Assembly: GCA_963545565.1 (NCBI GenBank)
Contig: CAUUJV010000002.1
Span: 62,001-126,000, forward strand
Reading direction: 5' to 3'
Source of the DNA: CAUUJV01 sp963545565
GTDB lineage: Bacteria > Actinomycetota > Actinomycetes > Actinomycetales > Bifidobacteriaceae
DNA: 64,000 bases
A program made the position numbers and the translations under genes. Under the pieces are notes generated by a model. It made no database searches. It saw only the letters and a program-made list of their open reading frames with translations, and had not been told where the DNA came from. Below, in pieces: positions 46,121 through 54,353 of this stretch; position 1 is the first letter of the stretch; every line of letters begins with the position of its first letter.

Positions 46121-46904
46121 ATGCTTAAAAAAACTTATTACCATCATTGCATCCCTATCCATGCTTGTAGGAATATCTGCTTGTAGTAGCAATAATCAAA
46201 GTACAGCCCCAAAATATGCTGATAAAAAGGCTATGTCCATAATCACTAAAGGTCTGCAAAAACGTTGGGATGTTTCAGATCAACAGGGTGACGAAGCTAG
46301 TGCCAAAATCTACAAGGAAGCTGTTCAGACAGAAATTGATAACGACAAGAATCTGAAGTCCAGTAAATTTAAAAATTCTAAGCTACAAGAAGACGTCATC
46401 ACATATCTCAATCTACTTGACGATTCGATGGATGTGCTGAACAAATACGGGTATGGTACTACTAAATTTGAGGAGCAATGGCAAAAAGTCTACGACAAAA
46501 GGACTGCACAGTTGAAGGTGTTAGTTGACAAGTATGGATTGAAGGTAGACTCCGCACATCAGGATAACTTCAATGAACTTGTTGCCAATGGTACTTCCGT
46601 CCAAAAAGAGAGTGCAACGAAAGAAGCTATTGAGGGATTGCTAAACAATGTAACTTTCGAAAAATCAGATGATGGATATGGGTATTACACCTACTCTGCA
46701 GTAATTGAGAATACTACTGATTATTCATTTAAGAATGTATCCCTTATTCTCGCTTTGTATGATTCCGAAGGTATTAAAGCCGAGGAAGATTATGCCGATA
46801 CTAATTCTTGAGCTCCAGGTGAAAAAGTGAAATTTGAAACAGGTAGCAGCGTCGATGCCGCTCAAATAAAGCCAACCGTCAATTATTACGAAGTAGACGA
46901 GTAA
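46121..46904 (+). pseudogene. FxLYD-domain lipoprotein with a frameshift at the start and an in-frame stop
   Basis: A surface lipoprotein of about 260 residues. GAGGAG lies ten bases before ATG 46121, but seven A follow at 46125-46131 where six would give MLKKLITIIASLSMLVG and the lipobox GISAC. As written, translation from that ATG soon stops; an internal ATG at 46161 would skip most of the signal. The body has a charged helical part, then the FxLYD-type domain (TYSAVIENTTDYSFKNVSL). A TGA at 46809-46811 replaces an expected Trp (DTNS-stop-APGEKVKF), and the domain then finishes to a TAA at 46904. Two lesions make it a probable pseudogene, though the A7 tract is also a classic slippage site. 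Confidence 0.82.
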
Positions 46905-47026
46905 TACCACTCATATTATTTTGCCGATTGCAACCTTGGGCGGTGTTTCTGACGAATTAGCGTTGAGAAATATCGCCCATTTACTTTTAGAGGATTGAAG
47001 CTTTGTGGCACATATTCCCATCCCCA

Positions 47027-47674
47027 CTATTCTTCATTAAACAGTGAAACCATACTAGTTAACTTATGCCATTCCTCAACGAAATCCACATTTTCAGGCT
47101 CGCGTAGCCACTGCAATTGCAGTCCATCCATCATAGATAGAACAAGTCGAGCAGCAGCATGCGGATTCTCTTCCCCGACGCTCTTAGCTGCCAGCTTCGC
47201 AAATAAATCAAGAGTAACCTGTTCACGCTCTTTCAAAGCAGCATATGCTGGATGACCCTCATCGAGAGCTTCTGCTTCGAGAATTGAATACATCTTGACT
47301 TTCAAAGGATTCTTGGCGTTATAACTCACTAGAATGTTGCACGCCTGATTCAAAGTTAGATTCTCTATTTCTTGCGAAGGTGATTCACCTGACTTCAAGT
47401 CACCTTCATTGCGGCCAGTTACTCGCACAATTTCGGTATTAACCTGTTTTATTTGGTCTTGCTCAATGTATTCAAAAACCTTCATAAGCAGCCCAGTTTT
47501 ATTTTTCACATGATGAATAACACCAGCCACGGTGATTCCGCACTCACTGGCAACATCTTGCAAAGACATTCCCCAATAGCCGCGTTCAGCCATAATATCT
47601 GTTGCAACGCGAACAATCTGAGCAATTCGTTCCTCAGAACTCAAATGAATATGCTCGCGTGAACGTCGTACCAT
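47027..47674 (-). CDS. TetR-family regulator (GH43 cassette)
   Basis: A 215-residue TetR protein. Its HTH region (ERIAQIVRVATDIMAERGYW, then VASECGITVAGVIHHVKNK) and its C-terminus (MMDGLQLQWLREPENVDFVEEW) closely match the TetR at 45195-45848. The ribosome-binding site AGGAAGAG supports the ATG at 47674. It lies behind the terminator of the GH43 gene, so it is likely transcribed separately and may control the GH43/MFS genes or cross-talk with the glucosidase cassette. Confidence 0.92.
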   Translation of the reverse strand: MVRRSREHIHLSSEERIAQIVRVATDIMAERGYWGMSLQDVASECGITVAGVIHHVKNKTGLLMKVFEYIEQDQIKQVNTEIVRVTGRNEGDLKSGESPSQEIENLTLNQACNILVSYNAKNPLKVKMYSILEAEALDEGHPAYAALKEREQVTLDLFAKLAAKSVGEENPHAAARLVLSMMDGLQLQWLREPENVDFVEEWHKLTSMVSLFNEE

Positions 47675-47741
47675 AATGAATCTCTTCCTGTAATCCTTGG
47701 GGCTGCTTATTCAAAAGCCTCTTCATAGTGTACACAGATAC

Positions 47742-47779
47742 AAAAAAGACCCCACCCGCAAGGAAGAACGAGTGAGGTC
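47742..47779 (-). terminator. Terminator after the GH43 gene
   Basis: An eleven-base stem with two mismatches (GACCTCACTCG / CGGGTGGGGTC on the minus strand) is followed by six T (47742-47747). Confidence 0.75.
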
Positions 47780-47797
47780 ACCGCAAAGGAATCTAAT

Positions 47798-48685
47798 TTA
47801 TGCATGAATGAGAATAGTATTATTCTTCTCCTCTACCGGAGCAAAATAGGGGTGCTCATGGAAGAAGGTGTTTGGACGGTGCATCGCGTACTTCAAATCG
47901 CCCTCAAATGTGCGGAACAGCATGCCGTGCCCGCCGTCTGCAACAACAACTTCAGGATCATGTGACCAGCTACCAAAAATACTGCCATTGTCAGAGCGCG
48001 CAATACCTACGGAATAGCCACCTTCACCCCAGCTGGACCATACGCAGAGCAGAGTGCCGTCTACAGTGCGATGGAAGAATGGGCCATCAGAGAAGTATGC
48101 ATCTCCTTCAATACCAAATTCATCCTTTGCGAATGGAACGATTGTGTTCCATTTGGCATCTGCAGCACTGAAGAGAGTGAATGGATTTCCAGCAGGACTC
48201 AGCAAGTCATCAGAGAGCTCAATAGCGCACATATCGCCCTTTGGAACATCTTCAAGAGTATGGGAAAATATCACATAAGTCTTGCCATTCTCGGCGTAAA
48301 GAGTACCATCGATGCAGGCCTCAGTTTCTGGAGTTAGGCGACCCTCGAATTTGAATGGACCCGTCGGAGAATCGCTTGTGAACATGTGAATGCCCTTCTT
48401 GCGACCATCCGAACAACCAAGAGTCGCAATAAAGTAGAACTTGCCATTGCACACATAGCATTCGGGAGCCCAGTAATTCTGGTCCGCAAAGAAGCCTTCC
48501 TCACGGTGATAAATCTCGATATGTTCAGACCAGTTTTCAAGGTCTTCACTTACATAAACATCGAAGCCATCCATTGCGCTCCAGCATGATTCACTGCGAG
48601 TTGCATACGTATAGTATTTACCCTCAAATGGAACGACGAACGGGTCACGAACTGTGATATCGGAATTCTTCAGTGGATACTGCAT
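47798..48685 (-). CDS. Glycoside hydrolase family 43 protein
   Basis: Five-bladed propeller hydrolase, usually an arabinofuranosidase or xylosidase acting on plant hemicellulose fragments. The family's catalytic base is the Asp of ITVRDPFVVPFEGKYY, with WAPECYVCNGKFYFIAT, the pKa-modulating Asp region ETEACIDGTLYAENGK, and the acid Glu in the GIEGDAYFSDGPFF stretch. At 295 residues it is a single-domain form without signal peptide, so cytoplasmic. It follows the broken MFS permease gene by 59 bases and is followed by a terminator. The exact sugar specificity is not readable. Confidence 0.92.
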   Translation of the reverse strand: MQYPLKNSDITVRDPFVVPFEGKYYTYATRSESCWSAMDGFDVYVSEDLENWSEHIEIYHREEGFFADQNYWAPECYVCNGKFYFIATLGCSDGRKKGIHMFTSDSPTGPFKFEGRLTPETEACIDGTLYAENGKTYVIFSHTLEDVPKGDMCAIELSDDLLSPAGNPFTLFSAADAKWNTIVPFAKDEFGIEGDAYFSDGPFFHRTVDGTLLCVWSSWGEGGYSVGIARSDNGSIFGSWSHDPEVVVADGGHGMLFRTFEGDLKYAMHRPNTFFHEHPYFAPVEEKNNTILIHA

Positions 48686-48744
48686 TGTATTTTCCTTACC
48701 TTATTTCCTTACTTTTTCTTTTTGCTGCTTATTTTTTTACGGCT

Positions 48745-49974
48745 TTAAGAATCCTGGGATCCTTGAGCTTCCCTTTCAGCCGGTGCCGTCTGCGCAGCTT
48801 GCGTGCTCTGAAGAGCCTTCTTCTGGAAGTTAGTCGCGATGAAGAAAATTGCCACGAGTATTGCGAGCGCTGCGGAAACACCCATAGCACCAGATGCCTT
48901 GCCACCCAGAGTTGCATTGTTTAAGCCGTTGATAATGAATGGACTCATGAAACCGCCAATCGACGAAAAAATGTTGAGCACAGCCATTCCCATTGGGATG
49001 AATCGCGGCTCTACAAGCACAGTAATCATAAATGGAGAGGATGCGTAGTAGAAGCTCATGGAAGCATTGACCAGGAATCCTGCAATGAACTGGGCTGGCA
49101 GAGTTGGAACGAGTGCGGCAATAAGGAGTGCAATGGCTAAAGTTACCCATGTGAGTGAAAGCATGTGAGCTTGCATTTTCTTTGCAATCATGCCAACACT
49201 GAATCCTGCAAGCAGACCACCAACTTGACCAATTGTAGAGATAAGACCTGCCACATCACTTCCACCAAGATGATGCTGAGAAATAAGTAATGAATAATTG
49301 TTGTTATAGCCATTATTCACAACCAAGAACATCAATCCAAAAATGGCAATAATAAGAACATTTGGAGAAAGAACCTGCTTGAAATCAATCTTGGTATCGG
49401 TAGTGCCATCAGCATTTTGCTTACTTACCTTTGGAAGAAGAATTGCACACACTACAAGCACAACAGCAGCATAAATATAAACAAGATACGCGCTATTCCA
49501 GCTAATAGTTCCAAGCTTGCCCGTCAGATACATGAAAATCATTGCGCCAATACTGGCAAATACTACCTGATTACCCATCATGCCTTGGCGCTCTTCAGGA
49601 GCGAAGTAATCAGCCATAAGTGCAGGAAGAATATTACCGAGAGTCCCCATACCCATACCCAGCAAACCTGAGCATACAATCAAAACCTACACATTAAAAT
49701 GCATGACATAGGGAAGCAAACCAAACACGAAAATAAGTGCAATGCCTGCAAGAGCAATCGTCTTATTTGCAACTTGCATAGAAATTTTGCCGATAATCAA
49801 AGCAGCTACCAAACCCGTCAGATTAGCGACTGACAGAATCAGCTGCACTGTGCTAAGCGACTCATTGGGGAATGCTGCCACAATCAAACTCATAACCGGA
49901 GAAATAAAGAGTGAAGCCATATTCAGCGTTGCTATGGCCAGGACTCCAATCTTTGCTTTCGTAGTAGTTCTCAT
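48745..49974 (-). pseudogene. MFS permease interrupted by an in-frame amber stop
   Basis: A twelve-span MFS transporter, most likely for the GH43 substrate. The start is ATG 49972-49974 with AAGGAG five bases upstream. After about 95 residues (GLLPYVMHFNV) a TAG at 49687-49689 interrupts, and the same frame continues VLIVCSGLLGMGMGTLGNIL to the normal end with an Ala/Gln-rich tail. A single G-to-A change from TGG (Trp) would explain it. The remaining sequence is open and carries the expected spans. Transcribed with GH43, and divergent from the broken AraC gene. Confidence 0.88.
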
Positions 49975-50006
49975 CAAAACTCCTTATAATCAACATTGAT
50001 TCTGAT

Positions 50007-50024
50007 AGTTACTACATCGTAACT
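50007..50024. promoter_or_regulatory. Inverted repeat between the MFS permease and AraC genes
   Basis: AGTTAC-N6-GTAACT is a perfect six-base palindrome in the divergent promoter gap. It shares the AGTTA half with the glucosidase operator (AGTTAATT), so either the AraC protein or a TetR paralogue could bind. Confidence 0.45.
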
Positions 50025-50091
50025 GGCAGAATTTCATAGCCTTTTATAGAATTATGACTAGTTTCTGCTCTATTCTGACCTAAGGATTATT

Positions 50092-51163
50092 GTGGCAAAA
50101 AATATTGTTTCGATTCCTGACTTGCCAACCATGCATTTGGATCAAATTTCACAGAATAGTAATGAAGATCTTTCTAAGTTTATTGATTACGCAGCCGATT
50201 CCAAACAGCTTTCACACCAAATTTCACACCAAAAAATATTGCAAAATTTTGTAGGAGCATACGTCACTTTTGCAGATTTATGCAGACTAATTCCTGAACT
50301 ACATGAAGAGCAGAATTTTGGAATTGCTATGCATCGACACAAGTACACATCACAAGTTCTTAGCCACGACTACTACAGTCTTACTTTTATATACGACGGC
50401 ATACTACTCGTCATCACACGAGAAAAAAACATACGTTCTCAATGCTGGGTCTGCACTGATAATCCCACCTAAGGTTGCATATATTATCAGTCCTATTGTT
50501 AATGATGGTATCGCGCCACTGAGCGTTGATTTGCTTATAACCAATGAACTCATTAACGAAACTAAATTACCATTCTTAGCCAATTCACAGCCACCATTAG
50601 ACGCAAACTCTACTTCGCCTCCCCATTGGTGTGACTATAAAAAATCTAGTAACTTTACTTCCGACAACTCCCAATCAATTTCTGCAGTAGTGAATCGTCT
50701 TATTTATGCATATCACGATTCTCAGTTCACACTGAACGATAACTGCTTCGGCGCTATACTCATGCTTTTTAATAGGTTAGATATTGCCTCCACGAACGCA
50801 TCTAAGCAGAGTGAGTTTGAGCAGAAAATACATGAAATAATCGAAGAAAATCTGAGCAGCATAACCGTTGAACTTGCAGCAGAAAAACTCGGGTACAGTT
50901 CCGGATATTTATCACGTAGGTTGAAAAAAGAAACTCATCATACTTTCGTGGAGCTAGTCACCGACGCACGACTCAATGCTACGCAGGATTATCTTTCACG
51001 AACTGATTATTCTACGGAACATATTGCTGGGTTAGTAGGCTATAGTAGTGCAAGCTATCTCTATAAAATTTTCTCAAAGCGCTTTCACATCACTCCAGCT
51101 CAATACAGAAAGCTTTTTACAGAAACAGAATTTGCAGATACCTTGCGCTCTCAAAATCTATGA
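50092..51163 (+). pseudogene. AraC-family transcription regulator, frameshifted
   Basis: A sugar-type AraC activator with an N-terminal cupin-like sensing domain and a C-terminal double HTH (VELAAEKLGYSSGYLSRRL, then IAGLVGYSSASYLYKIFSKRF). A GTG start at 50092 follows AAGGA. The frame is lost in a run of seven A (50423-50429); with six A it reads TREKTYVLNAGSALIIPPK straight into the second half. The DNA-binding part alone could be made from an internal start (50303), but this would lack the sensing domain. It lies divergent to the MFS/GH43 genes and was probably their activator. Confidence 0.88.
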
Positions 51164-51178
51164 TTATCTCAGTTTCCC

Positions 51179-51730
51179 TCAATCTTTAAACTTTTCTCTA
51201 TCGAGCATTTTGATAACTTTTGCTGGATTGCCCACAACTACTGCATAATCAGGAACATCTTTAGTAACCACAGTCTTTGCCCCAACGACTGCATGAGCTC
51301 CCACACAAACACCGGGAGGGATGGTAGCACCAGCACCAATCCACGCGTCATGCTTAATGAGAACAGGTTTACATGTTAGGATTTTCAAGTCATAAGGATC
51401 ATGATTATTGCTGATAAGCTGAGCATTTGCAGCAATTTGAACGCCGTCTTCAATGGTGATTCCACCACGAGCCATCATCAGCACATTGCCGTTAACGAAT
51501 ACACCTCTGCCAATTTTCACTCTGTCAAAGCATGTGCCAAGGAAAGGCGGAGCCAAAGAACTACCCTCAGAAAGATTGTCACCAAAAAGTTCCTTCAGCA
51601 GAGCATTGTATTCATCCGACATAGGCAGTGCGTGATTCAGTTTAAACACAAGCTCGTTATTTCCAGCGGTTTGAGCCTTCTCTTCAAGGGTGAATTTACG
51701 AATATCTACACGGGTCTCTTCAACGTTCAT
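51179..51730 (-). CDS. Maltose/galactoside O-acetyltransferase-like hexapeptide protein
   Basis: Acetyl-CoA-dependent sugar O-acetyltransferase (LacA/Maa group), thought to detoxify non-metabolisable sugars. The left-handed beta helix with hexapeptide repeats spans about residues 70-165 (WIGAGATIPPGVCVGAHAVVGA), with the catalytic His in LISNNHDPYD. The N-terminus is the family's helical domain. Length 183 is normal. It converges on the AraC pseudogene with 15 bases between them. The acceptor sugar is not evident. Confidence 0.9.
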   Translation of the reverse strand: MNVEETRVDIRKFTLEEKAQTAGNNELVFKLNHALPMSDEYNALLKELFGDNLSEGSSLAPPFLGTCFDRVKIGRGVFVNGNVLMMARGGITIEDGVQIAANAQLISNNHDPYDLKILTCKPVLIKHDAWIGAGATIPPGVCVGAHAVVGAKTVVTKDVPDYAVVVGNPAKVIKMLDREKFKD

Positions 51731-51837
51731 AGTCTCATCCTAAGTATTCTCACCACAGTTTCCTTGAAACTATTCAAAAGCAGGAGCCTAAATATTTGCA
51801 TTATGCATGACTAAAAAATATAACTAGAAAAACATAA

Positions 51838-52257
51838 CTAGAAATCTTTACGCAAGAAATAGTGTGTTTCACCTTCGCAAGGAGAATCCTCTATCTTTGC
51901 CATCACCTCATAGCCACGGCCAAGATAGAACTTCCACGAATTAAAGCTCATCGATTCCAAAGTCACGTGCTTGCAATCATGCTCAAGGGCAATCTGCTCA
52001 ACCTTTTCAAGCAGTTTTGAGCCCACTCCCTTACCACGAGCATCCTTATCAACGTAGAAAAAGCGAAGACTCAGAGTATCCCAGAAAATATCGCCAACAA
52101 TGCGACCAAGTACACCGCTCTCATCCTCATACACGTAGCTAACTTCCTTTGAACGCATATTGAGATTGGGCATACGTTTCTTCGTCATCGTATTGAGAAG
52201 TCCAACAGTTTTCTCAGCATTTTCCTCATATGGATATTCATGAATATTTTCGGTCAT
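51838..52257 (-). CDS. GNAT-family N-acetyltransferase
   Basis: A 139-residue acetyltransferase with the GNAT acetyl-CoA site (FFYVDKDARGKGVGSKLLEK) and the closing KFYLGRGYEVMAKI. It has no neighbour that reveals the substrate. It is monocistronic; the 189-base gap upstream toward the Fic gene shows no clear element. Confidence 0.88.
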   Translation of the reverse strand: MTENIHEYPYEENAEKTVGLLNTMTKKRMPNLNMRSKEVSYVYEDESGVLGRIVGDIFWDTLSLRFFYVDKDARGKGVGSKLLEKVEQIALEHDCKHVTLESMSFNSWKFYLGRGYEVMAKIEDSPCEGETHYFLRKDF

Positions 52258-52446
52258 CTTTGCTTTTCATTGCGATAAATAGCAATTCTGTTCCACACCA
52301 ACAGAAAAATATATCACTGACTGTCAACGCACATCCATTCCTCTTCAACTACTTATTAGCAGTAGTTATCAGCATACAAAGAGGGTGTGCAGAGTAGTAG
52401 AGAAGGAAAACAAATGCATTTTCCAGCACACATTTAAGCTCATCAA

Positions 52447-53385
52447 TCACATTGCCTTCCAACAGTTCTCCTTCATAAAGCTAGAAGTAGTCGCGATATC
52501 CTCGCCTTCATAGAACTGAACGAGAAGCTCCTTAAACTTTGGTACTTCTTTCTCTGGAATAACCAAAAAACCAGCTCCACGAGAAATCAGGAAATGATTT
52601 GCAAAGATAACTGACGCACGCTTATTGCCATCAAGAAAAATCTGAGTTTTCATACAATAAAGGCATAAGTTGATAGCAATATCTATTGAGTCCTGCTTAC
52701 TCTCAACAATTTGATGAATTTCATTTTTAACATCAATCTCATTCGGAATCGGTGGAATAAAAGATGACCCACCAATAGTCACTGGTACACTACGAATACG
52801 ACCACCATCAGCAAAGAATCCTTCATTCACTAACTTTGCAATATGGCTAAGCATATAGTAGTTAGTCGAGCTTGCAACAACGTCTTCATCCAAGATGAAT
52901 TCCCACGCATGCTTGAGATTCAGAACCTTCTGCACATCGCTCGCTGTCACGCCTGAGACTTTGCCATTCTCGATAATCTCTTCAGTTTGTGGGAACGAAG
53001 TTGCCACGCCTTCAAGTACCGCCTGGTTATAGATATTCGTCTTCATATTGGCACGAGCGAAAGCAATATTATTGATGACTTCAGCGGGTAAATCCACATC
53101 TAAATAGCCAGTAGCAGCAAGTTGCTTTTCTACTACACGCAGCTCCTTCCGTATTTGGCGAGCTTCTCGTGCATTACGAAGAAGTAGGTTGTAGAGCTCC
53201 TCGGTATAAACACCAACATAAGTAGACTTCTGCTTACCTGCAATGCGCTTACGCACATACAAATATTTGCCATTACTTAGTTCTTTAATTTCAGGATTAC
53301 CATCATAAGGCAGCAAATTTAGTCGAGATTTAAGGTCTGCTCTACTCCTTAGTAGCTCTTGAGCATCTTCAATATGCAGTTCCAT
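52447..53385 (-). CDS. Fic-domain protein with altered catalytic motif
   Basis: Fic proteins usually transfer AMP to target proteins through HPFxxGN(G/K)R. Here the helix-loop reads QIFLDGNKRAS at residues 248-258, so Gln248 stands where the catalytic His should be, while the phosphate-binding DGNKR is kept. The N-terminal 100 residues are Lys/Arg-rich and helical (YVRKRIAGKQKSTYVGVYTEE), perhaps nucleic-acid or partner binding. The ATG at 53383-53385 is chosen for its AGGAAG site. No small antitoxin partner flanks it. It may use another reaction or act as a pseudoenzyme. Confidence 0.85.
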   Translation of the reverse strand: MELHIEDAQELLRSRADLKSRLNLLPYDGNPEIKELSNGKYLYVRKRIAGKQKSTYVGVYTEELYNLLLRNAREARQIRKELRVVEKQLAATGYLDVDLPAEVINNIAFARANMKTNIYNQAVLEGVATSFPQTEEIIENGKVSGVTASDVQKVLNLKHAWEFILDEDVVASSTNYYMLSHIAKLVNEGFFADGGRIRSVPVTIGGSSFIPPIPNEIDVKNEIHQIVESKQDSIDIAINLCLYCMKTQIFLDGNKRASVIFANHFLISRGAGFLVIPEKEVPKFKELLVQFYEGEDIATTSSFMKENCWKAM

Positions 53386-53549
53386 AATCTTCCTTTTAGG
53401 GAGCATTTTCTATGAATATTTTATTCATTTGCTCCCTAATTCACAAGTATAAGAATCTCTTAGAGCAACGAAAGCCAACCTCCTAAGAGATTGGCTTTCC
53501 GAAAAATCACAGATGAGGCTAACCTCACCTAAACAAGGGCATCGTGTAA

Positions 53550-54287
53550 TTACTTACCCTGATTTGCAACTGCTGCTGCGCCGGCTGCTGCTGCTTCTGG
53601 GTCGAGATATTCACCACGTGGCTTAATTGGCTTAAAATCTTCATCCAATTCGTAAAGCAGCGGGATTGCGGTAGGAATGTTAACCTTGGAAATTTCTTCT
53701 TCGCTAAGGTTATCAAGCATCTTTACGATTGCGCGCAAAGAATTGCCATGAGCAGCAATAAGAACGGTCTTACCTTCCATAAGCTGTGGCTTGATGTCTT
53801 CTTCCCAATATGGAGTGACGCGCTCTACAACGTTTGCAAGTGCTTCAGTTTCTGGAACTTCTGCATTTGCATAACGAGGATCGTTGTTCTGAGAGTACTC
53901 ATCGTTAGGGTCAATCTCTGGTGGTGGGGTGCCATAAGAGCGGCGCCAAATCATGAACTTTTCGTCGCCATATTCTTCGCGAATCTCGGTCTTATTCTTG
54001 CCCTGAAGAGCACCATAGTGACGTTCATTCAAACGCCATGTGCGCTGCACAGGAATCCAGAGACGGTCTGCTGCATCAAGAGCAATGTTTGCAGTGTTAA
54101 TTGCACGGCGGAGCAAGGAGGTGAAAACAATATCAGGAAGAACGTTCTTTTCCTTCAAGAGCTCGCCACCACGCTTAGCTTCTTCGCGGCCTTGGTCTGT
54201 CAGTGGGACATCTACCCAACCAGTGAACTGATTGGTCTTATTCCATGCGCTCTGTCCGTGACGGAGCAATACTAATTTATATGTCAT
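53550..54287 (-). CDS. gpmA: 2,3-bisphosphoglycerate-dependent phosphoglycerate mutase
   Basis: Glycolytic enzyme interconverting 3- and 2-phosphoglycerate. It shows the phospho-His motif LLRHGQSAWN at the N-terminus, NERHYGALQG, and AAHGNSLRAIVK toward the end. The start at ATG 54285-54287 matches the family's MTYKLVLLRHGQS; a longer in-frame start is less likely. Length 245 is standard. A hairpin GAAAGCCAA / TTGGCTTTC (53470-53499) lies downstream but lacks a T run. Confidence 0.96.
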   Translation of the reverse strand: MTYKLVLLRHGQSAWNKTNQFTGWVDVPLTDQGREEAKRGGELLKEKNVLPDIVFTSLLRRAINTANIALDAADRLWIPVQRTWRLNERHYGALQGKNKTEIREEYGDEKFMIWRRSYGTPPPEIDPNDEYSQNNDPRYANAEVPETEALANVVERVTPYWEEDIKPQLMEGKTVLIAAHGNSLRAIVKMLDNLSEEEISKVNIPTAIPLLYELDEDFKPIKPRGEYLDPEAAAAGAAAVANQGK

Positions 54288-54353
54288 GCTCACCAGTCTA
54301 AAGCTTTTTGCAGACGAATGCACAAGTTTGAACTGGCTTTGAGATTGAAGGTA

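Noticed and set aside
46121..46160. Lipoprotein starting at the internal ATG (46161)
   Set aside because: That start removes the positively charged and most of the hydrophobic part of the signal, while the ATG at 46121 has a good ribosome-binding site and a perfect signal after a one-base correction.
46809..46811. TGA read as Trp (recoded genetic code)
   Set aside because: Other genes, including folP's upstream neighbour folE and the folB/K fusion, end in TGA as a normal stop, and a release-factor gene of normal type is present. A single TGA in a gene that also has a frameshift is better seen as a lesion.
41590..51163. Integrated mobile island
   Set aside because: No integrase, transposase, attachment repeats or tRNA junction was found; the region looks like ordinary accessory chromosome.
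53453..53499. Attenuator-like alternative stems after gpmA
   Set aside because: The two overlapping hairpins lie downstream of the gene and lack a T run; no leader peptide or gene follows that they could control.
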